Source of the DNA: Lyngbya sp. PCC 8106
Lineage (GTDB): Bacteria > Cyanobacteriota > Cyanobacteriia > Cyanobacteriales > Microcoleaceae
DNA: 64,000 nucleotides
Assembly: GCF_000169095.1 (NCBI RefSeq)
Contig: NZ_AAVU01000004.1
Location: forward strand, 62,001 to 126,000
Reading direction: 5' to 3'
Shown: positions 17,904 through 26,193 of the stretch, piece by piece
How positions within the stretch are numbered: the first letter of the stretch is position 1
How the letters are laid out: the number at the start of each line of letters is the position of its first letter
Position numbers and translations under genes: made by a program
The notes under the pieces: generated by a model
Databases searched by the model: none
What the model saw: the letters and a program-made list of their open reading frames with translations, nothing else
What the model was told of the DNA's origin: nothing

Positions 17904-18374
17904 CTATTCTCCTGACCAGCTTACCCAATCATGGGAAACCCCCACACAACACATTCCTTGGTTCAATTCAGCTTCGTTGATATTGGCGTTGGTTAAATCT
18001 GCGCCACTGAGTTCTACATCGGTTAAATTCGCACCAATTAAGTCAGCGTTAGTTAAATTTGCACTGCGAAGATCTGCACGAGTCAGGTTAACTCGTCCCA
18101 TATTTGCTTCAATTAAACTGGCTCCAATTAAGTTCACTTGACTAAGATTTGCACTGCGTAAATCAGCTTGATTCAAATCAGCATCGGTTAAATTTGCTTG
18201 ACTTAAATCGGTTCCGCTCAAATTCGCACCGCTGAGATCCGCACCACTAAGATCCGCTCGACTTAAATTAAGTTGACTGAGATCAACTCCACTTAAATTA
18301 ACACCATGTAAACAAATACCGGGAAAGTTTTTCTCACCAGCATCGATCCAGCTTAAGAATTGGTTCGTATTCAT
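17904..18374 (-). CDS. Pentapeptide-repeat protein
   Basis: A 156-residue protein whose residues ~22-135 are almost entirely A(D/N)LXX pentapeptides (e.g. LSRADLSGADLSGANLSG), giving about 22 repeats that should fold as a right-handed quadrilateral beta-helix of five to six coils. The N-terminal LSWIDAGEKNFPGICLHGVN and C-terminal CCVGVSHDWVSWSGE cap the helix. No signal peptide is seen. Cyanobacteria carry many such proteins. Most have no known role and some mimic DNA or scaffold complexes. Confidence 0.93.
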   Translation of the reverse strand: MNTNQFLSWIDAGEKNFPGICLHGVNLSGVDLSQLNLSRADLSGADLSGANLSGTDLSQANLTDADLNQADLRSANLSQVNLIGASLIEANMGRVNLTRADLRSANLTNADLIGANLTDVELSGADLTNANINEAELNQGMCCVGVSHDWVSWSGE

Positions 18375-18486
18375 TTGTTAAATCTCCAATTGTGTTGAGA
18401 TGTTTTCTCTGATTTTTTCTCGAACTTGTAACTCTATCGAGCATTTTTTGAGGTTGAATAAAGAAACTGTTTAAATCTGCTTGAAT

Positions 18487-18524
18487 CATCGGTACACCGC
18501 CTTGAAAAGGCGATGCCTGCGATG
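18487..18524. repeat. Short nested palindrome in the intergenic region
   Basis: CGCCTT (18498-18503) and AAGGCG (18507-18512) form a tight hairpin, enclosed by CATCG (18487-18491) and CGATG (18520-18524). There is no T-tract. It looks like one of the small palindromic intergenic repeats of filamentous cyanobacteria or a processed RNA structure. Confidence 0.4.
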
Positions 18525-18619
18525 ACTCGATTCCCGAATCAAAACCAGGTCTAAAAGTTCAATCCGTCAAAATGCTCACTAGATTTTGCTGCAATTCTTG
18601 ATGATGCTATAAAAACAGG

Positions 18620-18733
18620 CTAAAAGATACCAATCAAGATCACAGAGGTAAATACACACAACAACAGCATTGCTGCCATTAAAAAGCCGATTACAGTATT
18701 GTCGTGTTTTGTTGTATGGGTTTGATGAGCCAT
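18620..18733 (-). CDS. Small single-pass membrane protein, 37 aa
   Basis: The ATG at 18733 follows AGGAG with a 10-base spacing, an excellent ribosome site. The 37 residues are a hydrophilic N-terminus (MAHQTHTTKHDNTVIG) and one membrane helix (FLMAAMLLLCVFTSVILIGIF) ending at TAG. Size and architecture resemble the small one-helix subunits found in photosynthetic and respiratory complexes of cyanobacteria, but I cannot match it to one. It is easily missed by gene callers with a length cutoff. Confidence 0.7.
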   Translation of the reverse strand: MAHQTHTTKHDNTVIGFLMAAMLLLCVFTSVILIGIF

Positions 18734-18907
18734 CGTTAGGATACTCCTAATTTGATAGTAGCTCTATATTCTGTTAGCGTAGAAAATTAATTCGGTTAGG
18801 TTCGGTTTTCTTTAGGTTATATTAATATTTATGAGATGAAACTTTATATTATTCGGAAAATTAAGTATAGATACTTAGGATATTTTGAGAAAATACTTCA
18901 CTAAAAT

Positions 18908-19090
18908 TTACAGAAAAGATAGGATGAGAAAATGGCGATTAAGTCCTCGGGTTGATTGTTCTAAATTTGGAGAAGTTCGTTTGAGAGAATAGTTGAACTC
19001 AGCTAAAATGTCTTTGGGTTCGTAGGACATCTCAAAGTAGCTTCTAAAGGTATAAGATTGATTGGGGTTGAGTAAAGGCGTTCTGCTCAT
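18908..19090 (-). pseudogene. N-terminal remnant of a conserved cyanobacterial hypothetical protein
   Basis: A 60-residue frame starting MSRTPLLNPNQSYTFRSYFE and continuing YEPKDILAEFNYSL. This N-terminus resembles a conserved cyanobacterial family (LNPGQSYTF...ELPY...DILAE) whose members, as I recall, are about 90-100 residues or longer. Here the similarity fades after residue ~40, the end (NRHFLILSFL) is unlike the family, and the frame stops, so the gene is probably truncated by a frameshift. It could also be a short intact protein. Function unknown. Confidence 0.55.
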
Positions 19091-19142
19091 TGTAAAAATG
19101 ATCTGATTCTATTCATTCCTAAAAGTTTAATTAATCAAAATA

Positions 19143-19167
19143 AAACCCCTATCAAAGATAGAGGTTT
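19143..19167 (-). terminator. Rho-independent terminator for the interrupted gene at 19192-19587
   Basis: AAACC-C-CTATC and GATAG-A-GGTTT form an 11-bp stem with one mismatch and loop AAA. Read on the minus strand it is followed by TTTTATTTTG. It lies 25 bp after the second stop (19192), not after the internal TAG at 19318. This supports the view that the gene originally extended to 19192. Confidence 0.8.
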
Positions 19168-19191
19168 AACAAAAATATTAGCACAGAAGAA

Positions 19192-19587
19192 TTAGCAAGA
19201 GCAGGTTTCTGGACAAAATTCCACTGTTACATGAAGTTCATAACTGTTACTTGGTTGTTGATTAGCATCAAATGGAATACGAGCGTACTCAGCAGTCACT
19301 ATAATTCGCCCGGTTTGCTACTGTTCACCCTCTTTTAAGACCTTACATACTTTACCTTGTCCGCTTGGAGAATATTTACTGTCATATTTCCAGGTTGCAG
19401 AATTTGAGTCAAGTGTTATTCCAATCTCAGGAATAGAACTAGCAGGAATTTTGATAGCTTGATGGCGTTTTTTTACAGCCTCTTTAAACCGACCTAGTGT
19501 TATTGTTCTAGGTGTACCCGCAGGTACGAAAAATTCCAAGACGTCACCGTCATTAGTTAGAAGTATAGATTCAGATTCGTGTGTCAT
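19192..19587 (-). pseudogene. Unknown protein gene interrupted by an in-frame TAG
   Basis: From the ATG at 19587 the frame runs 89 codons (start MTHESESILLTNDGDVLEFF) to TAG at 19318-19320, then continues in the same frame for 41 more codons (QTGRIIVTAEYARIPFDANQ ... ELHVTVEFCPETCSC) to TAA at 19192. The downstream part looks protein-like, and a terminator follows the second stop. A single nonsense change in an originally ~131-residue gene is the simplest reading. Readthrough or a short functional 89-aa product cannot be excluded. I do not recognise the family. The C-terminus carries a small Cys cluster (C-x3-C-x-C). Confidence 0.65.
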
Positions 19588-19858
19588 TTTAGCTTCTTAG
19601 TTGTTGAATGTATGAGATGAATATATTGAGGTTTTATAAACTAGAAGATAGATATATAAGAACACCCTGATTATTTAACCTTGTTAATCATCTGTCATCA
19701 ACTACTCTATCGGTTCACTCGATTTCGGAAAGCTTGGTAAAATTTTTTGAGAATCAGGAAATATACTGAATCTTCTTGACTAACCTGTTAGTATTCGAGA
19801 GGTTATAAGTACAAGTAAGTAGCTCAAACTTTATACTGTTTGTTTAATTCACTTAAAA

Positions 19859-20524
19859 TTAACCCTTTGGTAATTCGATCACACCCGCAATTAACTTCCA
19901 ACAGGGTTGCTCATCTTCTTCCCAATCACTAGGTTTCCAAGGCATACTCAAACTCACCGTAACCAAACAGGAATCACCGGGACGATACCCCAATTCTAAC
20001 TTATGAACTAACACGGGATCGGTAATACTTGCGGTTAACTGGCTGCCGTTTTCCGCGACAATTCTACCTTCCCAAATGGGGCTTTTATCCCGTCTTCGTC
20101 GCACACATTCAACGGAAAATTGATCCGTTTTCACCAATTGCAATGTTTGTCGTTCATTAAAGGGAAGATACTGAAGATAACCGACGGTTACATATCGTTT
20201 ATCGTTATGTAAAATATAAGGTTCATGGCTACAAAACTTGAGGAGATAACCGGGGGGAACTTTTCCTGTCAGTCGCCATTTTCCCGGTAAAATCCCAAGA
20301 TTTTCACATTCAAACCCAAAATCCGATCCGGTTTTATCCAAGGGAATATCGATGACATCGAGTAAAGCGGGTTCGCGACTATCAATCAGACGCATGGATG
20401 CGGGGACACCACCATCGGGTAAATTAGAAATAGCACGAACCCATTTGTGTTTAATGGTATGAATTCCAGCAATGCACCGATTGCCACACTTCCAAGAATT
20501 AGCAAGGCAAATAATTCGAGTCAT
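19859..20524 (-). CDS. Dual-OB-domain protein (DuOB-like), DUF488 neighbour
   Basis: A 221-residue protein starting MTRIICLANSWKCGNRCIAG, a segment typical of 'dual OB domain' proteins. Further landmarks are WVRAISNLPDGGVP, EPALLDVIDIPLD and, in the C-terminal half, a second beta-rich domain (CVRRRRDKSPIWEGRI ... SLSMPWKPSD). OB folds commonly bind nucleic acid or nucleotides. Such proteins, as I recall, are found beside DUF488 genes, as here (two DUF488 genes upstream on the same strand), which suggests a shared but uncharacterised nucleic-acid or stress function. Confidence 0.72.
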   Translation of the reverse strand: MTRIICLANSWKCGNRCIAGIHTIKHKWVRAISNLPDGGVPASMRLIDSREPALLDVIDIPLDKTGSDFGFECENLGILPGKWRLTGKVPPGYLLKFCSHEPYILHNDKRYVTVGYLQYLPFNERQTLQLVKTDQFSVECVRRRRDKSPIWEGRIVAENGSQLTASITDPVLVHKLELGYRPGDSCLVTVSLSMPWKPSDWEEDEQPCWKLIAGVIELPKG

Positions 20525-20603
20525 TCTTCGGACTCCAGAATCTTAAAAACTTTCAGAAACTTTGTCTTACATTAAGAATAACTGGAGTCTTATTTCTTGT
20601 CTA

Positions 20604-21056
20604 TCAAAGGTGATATACATTAAGATTAATGGTTGTCCATTTTTCTTGTAAATATTCCGCTACCAGGCGACGATGACAGCGTTCCGGCGTTGCTTCGCTG
20701 CACAATAAGCATCCTTTATAAAACAGTTCAGGTGAAAACTTTTCTTCGACTTGGCGATCGCGCATTAACTGTAAAAATTGCCGCTCGTAAACTTGCCAAT
20801 CTTCCCCATTTTTCTTATACTCATCTAAGATTTCTTTCGTCGGTGAAAGGTCGAGCAAATGAATATAGTCAATATTACAAATCACTTTCAAAAAATATTC
20901 TAAATCTTTTTTCTTGGCAAATCCTGCCAACTGAGAACTATTATTCAATCGCGCATCAATTAATCGAGTCACTCCGGCTTTTTTTAATATCCCAAAAAAT
21001 TGTTCTGCACTTTTGCGGGTAAAACCAATGGTAAACAAGCTAACTTCGGCGTTCAT
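20604..21056 (-). CDS. DUF488 family protein
   Basis: A 150-residue protein with DUF488 signatures: LFTIGFTRKSAEQFFGIL at the start, the early Asp/Arg motif LIDARLNNSSQLAGFA, and the C-terminal LLCSEATPERCHRRLVAEYL with the conserved C-x(6-7)-CHR. The ATG overlaps the stop of the preceding DUF488 gene (ATGA, 21053-21056), so the two are translationally coupled. DUF488 proteins have no established biochemical role. The conserved CHR suggests a nucleotide- or metal-related active site. Confidence 0.88.
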   Translation of the reverse strand: MNAEVSLFTIGFTRKSAEQFFGILKKAGVTRLIDARLNNSSQLAGFAKKKDLEYFLKVICNIDYIHLLDLSPTKEILDEYKKNGEDWQVYERQFLQLMRDRQVEEKFSPELFYKGCLLCSEATPERCHRRLVAEYLQEKWTTINLNVYHL

Positions 21057-21688
21057 TTTTGTTTATCCTTTTTTGTATAGGCGATTTCATAGCCTTGTTT
21101 ATGATAAGCTTCTTCTAGGTTAATTTCTGTTTTATCCTGTTGTGGGGGATTGGGTTCAAATAATAATAATTGAACCGCCTCTTGAGGAGGATTTATCTTT
21201 TGATTAAACTTGGTCAGCAAGCGATTTTCTAACTCCGCTTGAGATTCTAACTGACCATCTGATAAAATATGATTAATCGTTAAACCCGATTGACGAAGAT
21301 TTCGACAAACTAAGATTGAGCGATGGCAGGTCATTGGGTCTTTTTCGGCGCACATGAGGGCAATTCGATGGGTTTTTACTCCGTTAATAATGCGCTGAAT
21401 TCCCTCTGTAAAACTTCCGGTTGCGGCAATACGTTCATAAACGGCTTTCCCCATACTATCATAACAGCTTAAATCCTCCGATCTGGCTCCCAATTCTCGA
21501 CCCAAAAACACGTAGCGAATTTGGGCTTGTTTGAGGGCGGTTTGTAATTCGGATTGATTAAATTGAGGAAAACGGCGACTGTAAGGATGCGATCGCACAT
21601 CGGCGACGGCGGTAATTTGATGCTGTTGTAACAGTTTGATAAAGGTTTCGATGTTATAATTAGAATGGCCGATTGTCAACAGTTCCAT
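21053..21688 (-). CDS. DUF488 family protein (second copy)
   Basis: Encodes 211 residues from ATG 21688. A further upstream in-frame start at 21763 would add 25 residues but overlaps the DUF3082 gene, and the DUF488 domain begins exactly at MELLTIGHSNYNIETF. Motifs are AVADVRSHPYSRRFPQFN, YVFLGRELGARSEDLSCYDS and LMCAEKDPMTCHRSILVCRN with the conserved Cys and CHR. The ~50-residue C-terminal tail (PQEAVQLLLFEPNPPQQDK) is variable. It is coupled to the next DUF488 gene by a 4-bp overlap. The two copies are divergent, so they are probably functionally distinct partners and not a recent duplication. Confidence 0.88.
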   Translation of the reverse strand: MELLTIGHSNYNIETFIKLLQQHQITAVADVRSHPYSRRFPQFNQSELQTALKQAQIRYVFLGRELGARSEDLSCYDSMGKAVYERIAATGSFTEGIQRIINGVKTHRIALMCAEKDPMTCHRSILVCRNLRQSGLTINHILSDGQLESQAELENRLLTKFNQKINPPQEAVQLLLFEPNPPQQDKTEINLEEAYHKQGYEIAYTKKDKQK

Positions 21689-21698
21689 GACCTTAAAA

Positions 21699-22040
21699 TT
21701 AAGTCTCAGATGAGGGGTTATCTTGTTTAAAAATACGCTGAATTGAGAGTTGAATGGCGACAAAAATTAATCCGCAGGTGAGAAAGGCAAATACACCCGT
21801 TCCCATCATACATAACCCCGTGACTAAAGTTCTAACAGTGACAGACATTTGAACGACTGCCAGATTATCGGAATGAATGGGTTTGGCGGCGTAGGTTTGG
21901 GCGACGGAACGGGTTAAAAAATACAGCGCTGTGGCAATACTCCCTAGCACAGCCGCATTACTTAAACACCGAAAAGGCGTCACCCCATCGAGGTTGTTTT
22001 TAGAGGATTCAGACTTAGATTGAGAAGGGGATTCACTCAT
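21699..22040 (-). CDS. DUF3082 family membrane protein
   Basis: A 113-residue protein with a Ser/Lys-rich hydrophilic N-terminus (~1-22) and two membrane helices (~28-48, NAAVLGSIATALYFLTRSVA; ~68-95, LVTGLCMMGTGVFAFLTCGL), plus a short charged tail. It fits the DUF3082 family of cyanobacteria and plastids, which has no known function. It ends 10 bp before the DUF488 start, and ispE lies 27 bp upstream, so ispE, DUF3082 and the DUF488 genes may share a transcript. Confidence 0.8.
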   Translation of the reverse strand: MSESPSQSKSESSKNNLDGVTPFRCLSNAAVLGSIATALYFLTRSVAQTYAAKPIHSDNLAVVQMSVTVRTLVTGLCMMGTGVFAFLTCGLIFVAIQLSIQRIFKQDNPSSET

Positions 22041-22067
22041 TGATTTTTGATTAACAAATAGGATAAA

Positions 22068-23009
22068 CTAAGCGAGGGTAATTCCAGTTGAACTCAGTTG
22101 AGCCGTCCAGAAGTCTAAATCGGGATTTGCTAGTTGATTCCGAACAGTTTTTGCTACTTCTAAAGCCTGTTGTGGAGATTCCGTTAACGCAAACACAGTT
22201 GGCCCGGAACCAGACATCATTGTACCTAATACATTTTGAGAGGCAAACGCTTCTCGCAGTTGCAAAACTTCGGGATGTTCAGGTAAGGCAACTTTTTCTA
22301 AATCATTGTGTAGAAGTTGACCAATTTTCGCACTATCTCGCTGCATAATAGCCGATACCATTCCCCCTGAGTGTACTCGTTGACGCCGACTTTGTAAATC
22401 TTCCGCCTCCCTAACGTAAGTCTCGCTAAACTGAGTCCGGTAGGTTTTGTAAGCCCAAGGGGTAGAAATGCCTAAACTGCGGTATTTGGCTAACACGACA
22501 GACAAGTTATCCAAATTAACCAACGGCGAAAGCACTTCACCTCGCCCCGTTGCTAAAGCCGTTCCGCCTTTGATACAAAAGGGAATATCAGAACCAATTT
22601 GGGCGGCTAGGTCTTCTAATTCGCCTTGAGTCAGTCCCAATTTCCAGAGTAAATCTAACCCCACCAACACCGCTGCTGCATCAGTTGAACCGCCCGCCAA
22701 ACCTGCTGCTACAGGGATTTGTTTATCAATTGTAATCTCAACCCCGCCATATTGTGCCATCGCCTCGGGAAATTGTTGCGCCATTAATGCTGCCGCCCGA
22801 TAAGCAAGGTTCGTTTGATCATTGGGAACTGCGGCGTGATTACATTGAACGAATATGGTGTCAATTTCTATCGGGCGAATGTCAACTTTATCGGCAAGGG
22901 AAATACTTTGAAGAACCATCGCCAGTTCGTGATAACCATCAGGGCGATCGCCAATAATTTCTAAGTATAAGTTAATTTTGGCAGGAGCAATCAGGGAGTA
23001 AGAACGCAT
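22068..23009 (-). CDS. ispE: 4-diphosphocytidyl-2-C-methyl-D-erythritol kinase
   Basis: A 313-residue GHMP kinase. The N-terminus SLIAPAKINLYLEIIGDRPDGYHEL contains the substrate-site Lys and His typical of IspE. The ATP loop is PVAAGLAGGSTDAAAVL, and the C-terminal motif GTMMSGSGPTVFAL is also present. IspE phosphorylates CDP-methylerythritol in the MEP pathway, supplying isoprenoids for carotenoids, phytol and quinones. It lies 18 bp downstream of rsmA, the common rsmA-ispE arrangement of cyanobacteria and other bacteria. Confidence 0.97.
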   Translation of the reverse strand: MRSYSLIAPAKINLYLEIIGDRPDGYHELAMVLQSISLADKVDIRPIEIDTIFVQCNHAAVPNDQTNLAYRAAALMAQQFPEAMAQYGGVEITIDKQIPVAAGLAGGSTDAAAVLVGLDLLWKLGLTQGELEDLAAQIGSDIPFCIKGGTALATGRGEVLSPLVNLDNLSVVLAKYRSLGISTPWAYKTYRTQFSETYVREAEDLQSRRQRVHSGGMVSAIMQRDSAKIGQLLHNDLEKVALPEHPEVLQLREAFASQNVLGTMMSGSGPTVFALTESPQQALEVAKTVRNQLANPDLDFWTAQLSSTGITLA

Positions 23010-23027
23010 TAGAATAAATTGGGGGTT

Positions 23028-23849
23028 TTAAGAGGTTAGATGAACCAGTCGGTTACTGAGACTCACCCATTGCTCAACGCTTAAATCTTCTGCACGAGCT
23101 TGGGGATTCACTTCTAATTGTTCCAGAATTTGGGTCAATTGATCGCGATCAATCACACTTTGTAAATTATTCCGTAACATTTTACGTTTACTGGCGAATC
23201 CCAATTTTACCGCCATTTCGAGATGTTTAGGACTTTCAGCCGGATATTCTATACAACGAGGACGCAACCGTACCACCGCAGAGTCAACTTTGGGAGGTGG
23301 ATAAAAGGCTTTGGATGGAACATCACAAATAAACTCGCATTTCGCTAAATATTGAACTCGCACTGATAACGCCCCGAAGGTTCTAGAACCTGGCCCTGCA
23401 CAGAGACGTTGAGCAACCTCTTTCTGCACCAACAAGACCATTAAATCATAGGGTTGAGGATTCGGTTGGGCGATATTTCCTAAGAGTTTTTCCAGAATTG
23501 GCCCAGTAATATTGTAGGGAATATTAGCGACTACTTTGTTAGGGTTTTGAAAGTTCGGAAAATCTTGTAGGTAGTCTTCTAGACGGAGTGTCAGGATATC
23601 TCCTTGCAGAAGTAAGAAGTTGTCACGTTTGCCAAATTTTGGGACTAATTTTTTGCATAAATCTCGGTCAATTTCGACAGCCAAAACGGTTTGAGCCAGT
23701 GTTAACAGACGTTCGGTTAAAACTCCCGTTCCAGGGCCGATTTCTAAAAGATGATCATCGGTTGACAGTTGGGCAGCATTGACAATTTGGTTCAAAGCTG
23801 TAGGGCTACGAAGCCAATGTTGAGCGAATTGTTTACGAGGATAAGACAT
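23028..23849 (-). CDS. rsmA: 16S rRNA dimethyladenosine transferase
   Basis: A 273-residue protein with the KsgA/RsmA motifs: RKQFAQHWL at the N-terminus, SAM-binding LLEIGPGTGVLTERLL (~34-49), AVEIDRDLC, and the catalytic VVANIPYNITGPILEKLL (NIPY motif). The C-terminal domain has FYPPPKVDSAVVRLRP. It dimethylates two adjacent adenosines in the 3'-terminal hairpin of 16S rRNA during small-subunit assembly. It is the first gene of an operon with ispE. The divergent promoter region for the AIM24 genes lies between 23849 and 23951. Confidence 0.97.
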   Translation of the reverse strand: MSYPRKQFAQHWLRSPTALNQIVNAAQLSTDDHLLEIGPGTGVLTERLLTLAQTVLAVEIDRDLCKKLVPKFGKRDNFLLLQGDILTLRLEDYLQDFPNFQNPNKVVANIPYNITGPILEKLLGNIAQPNPQPYDLMVLLVQKEVAQRLCAGPGSRTFGALSVRVQYLAKCEFICDVPSKAFYPPPKVDSAVVRLRPRCIEYPAESPKHLEMAVKLGFASKRKMLRNNLQSVIDRDQLTQILEQLEVNPQARAEDLSVEQWVSLSNRLVHLTS

Positions 23850-23950
23850 GGTATTTTTTCTCGAATTTTTGTAAAGTCTTGTATTTTCACCGAAACAAGA
23901 TTTGCTAACTTGTAGTTAGATTAAAATTTTAACAAAAGGAAGTCCCTGTG

Positions 23951-24616
23951 ATGCAATATCAAATTCGTTACAAACCTGCCTTTGCGACCATTTTTATGAG
24001 CCTACAACCGGGTGACAGTATTATAGCCGAAGCGGGAGCGATGGTTGGGATGGAGGGTAAAATCTCGATGAAGACCAGTTTCTCGGGGGGATTTTTCTCT
24101 GCTTTCATTAAAAATTTATTGGGTGGAGAATCGCTATTTGTCAATACATTTACTAACAAAACCAATCAACCCTTAGAGGTCGTTCTGTCTCAAGCAACTA
24201 TCGGTGATATTGTAGCAGTAGAATTGCAACGTGGACAAGAACTTTGTTTTCAACCGGGAGCCTATATTGCCAGTAGCAAACCCGTTAAACTGGGTGTGGG
24301 ATGGGCAGGGTTTGCCAGTTGGTTTGCTGGAGAAGGGTTATTTAAGCTGAAAGTAACAGGCCCAGGTTTAGTCTTTTTTGGGGCTTATGGCGGCATTACT
24401 CAAAAACAAATTACCCAAGATTTTATTGTTGATAATGGTCATTTAGTTGCCTACGAACCGGGAATAAAAATGGGCGTGGGGTTAGCGGGAGGTTTGTTAG
24501 GTTCTTTGACTTCTGGAGAGGGATTTATTAATAAACTTCGGGGGAATGGGGTGATATATTTACAGTCTCGCAGTATTGATGGGTTAGTGACGTTTCTCAG
24601 TCCCAAATGCCGTTAG
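23951..24616 (+). CDS. AIM24 family protein (TIGR00266-like), copy 1
   Basis: Encodes 221 residues from ATG 23951, with AAGGA about 11 bases upstream; an in-frame GTG immediately precedes it. The family pattern is clear: IAEAGAMVGMEGKISMKTSF, a Gly-rich turn, LLGGESLFVNTF, then GPGLVFFGAYGGI and VDNGHLVAYEPGI. These proteins form a symmetrical beta-barrel-like fold and are related to yeast Aim24. Their bacterial function is unknown. It is the first of three adjacent, divergent copies on one strand, 22 bp from the next. Confidence 0.88.
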   Translation: MQYQIRYKPAFATIFMSLQPGDSIIAEAGAMVGMEGKISMKTSFSGGFFSAFIKNLLGGESLFVNTFTNKTNQPLEVVLSQATIGDIVAVELQRGQELCFQPGAYIASSKPVKLGVGWAGFASWFAGEGLFKLKVTGPGLVFFGAYGGITQKQITQDFIVDNGHLVAYEPGIKMGVGLAGGLLGSLTSGEGFINKLRGNGVIYLQSRSIDGLVTFLSPKCR

Positions 24617-24638
24617 TTTGAACTACAGGACGCAATTT

Positions 24639-25322
24639 ATGAAAATCAAAATTTTACAACAGCCAGACTGTGCAATTGCTCGGGTGACACTCGATACTCG
24701 CGAAGAATTAATTGCCGAAGCGGGTGCTATGGTTGCCATGAGCGAATATATTAATACTAGCACGACATTACGCCAAGGAAAAGGCGGCGGAATTTTAGGC
24801 GGACTCAAACGAATGGTTGGGGGAGAATCGCTCTTTTTAAGTGTTTTTCGCTCTCCAATTGCAGGGGGAGAAGTGTTTTTAGCCCCGAAGTTGTTGGGCG
24901 ATATTCTCCATTATCAAGTGTCAGAAATTGGATTAGTAGTCCAGGCGACTTCTTATTTAGCTAGTCATTCAGATGTTAATATTGACTTAGGATTTCAAGG
25001 GTTTAAATCCTTGTTTTCCGGTGAAAATATTTTTTGGTTAGACTTGACGGGTCAGGGAGATGTTTTAATTAACTCTTTCGGCGGAATTTATGAAGTTGAT
25101 GTTGAGGATGAATATATTGTGGATACGGGTCATATTGTTGCTTTTGAGAAAACCTTGAACTTTGAAATAACAAAGCCGGGTTCGAGTTGGTTGGGTGCAT
25201 TTTTAGGGGGAGAAGGTTTGGTTTGTCGGTTTCGAGGACAGGGAAAACTCTATTGTCAAACTCATAATTCGACGGCGTTTGGACAGTTAGTTGGGCCGCG
25301 TTTACCTGCGAGACAAAGTTAG
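24639..25322 (+). CDS. AIM24 family protein, copy 2
   Basis: Encodes 227 residues from the ATG at 24639, preceded by AGGA; the TTG at 24618 is less likely. Family motifs are LIAEAGAMVAMSEYIN, GLKRMVGGESLFLSVF, QGFKSLFSGENIFWLDLTGQ, VDTGHIVAFEKTLNF and the C-terminal GGEGLVCRFRGQGKLYCQ. It is closer to copy 3 than to copy 1, as both share GFKxxFSGE and GEGLVCRFRGQGKL. No signal peptide or membrane helix is visible. It is presumably co-transcribed with its two relatives. Confidence 0.88.
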   Translation: MKIKILQQPDCAIARVTLDTREELIAEAGAMVAMSEYINTSTTLRQGKGGGILGGLKRMVGGESLFLSVFRSPIAGGEVFLAPKLLGDILHYQVSEIGLVVQATSYLASHSDVNIDLGFQGFKSLFSGENIFWLDLTGQGDVLINSFGGIYEVDVEDEYIVDTGHIVAFEKTLNFEITKPGSSWLGAFLGGEGLVCRFRGQGKLYCQTHNSTAFGQLVGPRLPARQS

Positions 25323-25371
25323 GTTTTGATGTGATCATTTACAACTCTAAAGTTAATCAGGAGTGAAATTA

Positions 25372-26157
25372 ATGCTAAATCAAATTGCTTATCAAATCGA
25401 ACATTCTCCCTCTTATGCTTCGTTGAGATTAGACTTACAACCCAATCAAACAGTTATTGTAGAATCTGGGGCGATGGCGGCGATGGATAGTTGTATTCAA
25501 ATGCAGTCTAAGCTGAAAGGTGGGCTGATGAAAGGAGTGGGAAGAATGTTGAGTGGTGAGTCTCTTTTTCTGAGTGAATTTACCGCCAAAAATAAACCTG
25601 GAGAGTTATTTCTTTCTCCGGGTATTCCGGGTGATATTCAGCATTATTATTTGAATGGAAAGGGATTAATGATTCAATCTTCGGGGTTTGTTGCTTCTGG
25701 AAATGAAGTTAATCTTGATACCAATTTTCAAGGGTTCAAAGGGTTTTTTAGTGGGGAATCTTTGTTTTTAATTCGGGCGACGGGACAAGGGGATATTTGG
25801 TTAAGTTCTTATGGGGGAATTTTAGAGATTCCTGTTGAAGGGGATTATGTTGTTGATACGGGTTATATTGTCGCGTTTGAGGAGACGCTAGATTACAATG
25901 TCGAAGTGATTGGGGGTTTATCGTTTAAGAATTTAAAAACCGGAATTTTTGGCGGAGAAGGGTTAGTTTGTCGCTTTCGAGGTCAAGGTAAACTTTGGAT
26001 TCAATCTCGTCAATTAGTCTCTTTGTTAAACTTTTTAGACCCATTTCGACCTGTTAAAAGTAGTGGAGATAGCAATAGTTTTTATGACTCGGATTCGGAT
26101 TCATCAGACTCGGATTCGGATTCATCAGACTCGGATTCGGATTCATCAGATGAGTAA
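25372..26157 (+). CDS. AIM24 family protein, copy 3, with Asp/Ser repeat tail
   Basis: Encodes 261 residues from ATG 25372, with AGGAG 8 bases upstream; an in-frame GTG at 25363 overlaps that ribosome site. The AIM24 core (~1-225) has VIVESGAMAAMDSCIQ, MLSGESLFLSEF, QGFKGFFSGESLFL, VDTGYIVAFEETLDY and GGEGLVCRFRGQGKLW. The C-terminus adds three exact D-S-D-S-D-S-S repeats ending in DE, giving a highly acidic, disordered tail absent from the two neighbours. Such a tail could bind Ca2+ or be phosphorylated (inference). Confidence 0.88.
   Translation: MLNQIAYQIEHSPSYASLRLDLQPNQTVIVESGAMAAMDSCIQMQSKLKGGLMKGVGRMLSGESLFLSEFTAKNKPGELFLSPGIPGDIQHYYLNGKGLMIQSSGFVASGNEVNLDTNFQGFKGFFSGESLFLIRATGQGDIWLSSYGGILEIPVEGDYVVDTGYIVAFEETLDYNVEVIGGLSFKNLKTGIFGGEGLVCRFRGQGKLWIQSRQLVSLLNFLDPFRPVKSSGDSNSFYDSDSDSSDSDSDSSDSDSDSSDE
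26086..26148 (+). repeat. Three perfect 21-bp tandem repeats encoding the DS tail
   Basis: Three consecutive identical 21-bp units (26086-26106, 26107-26127, 26128-26148) encode D-S-D-S-D-S-S. Identity at the DNA level, including the TCG/TCA codon choice, shows recent expansion by slippage. Confidence 0.92.
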
Positions 26158-26193
26158 CGCAGAAATCAGTCAATTTTAAATGATTTAATTTTC

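Noticed and set aside
26086..26148. 21-bp repeats considered as a regulatory array
   Set aside because: They encode the C-terminal DS tail in frame.
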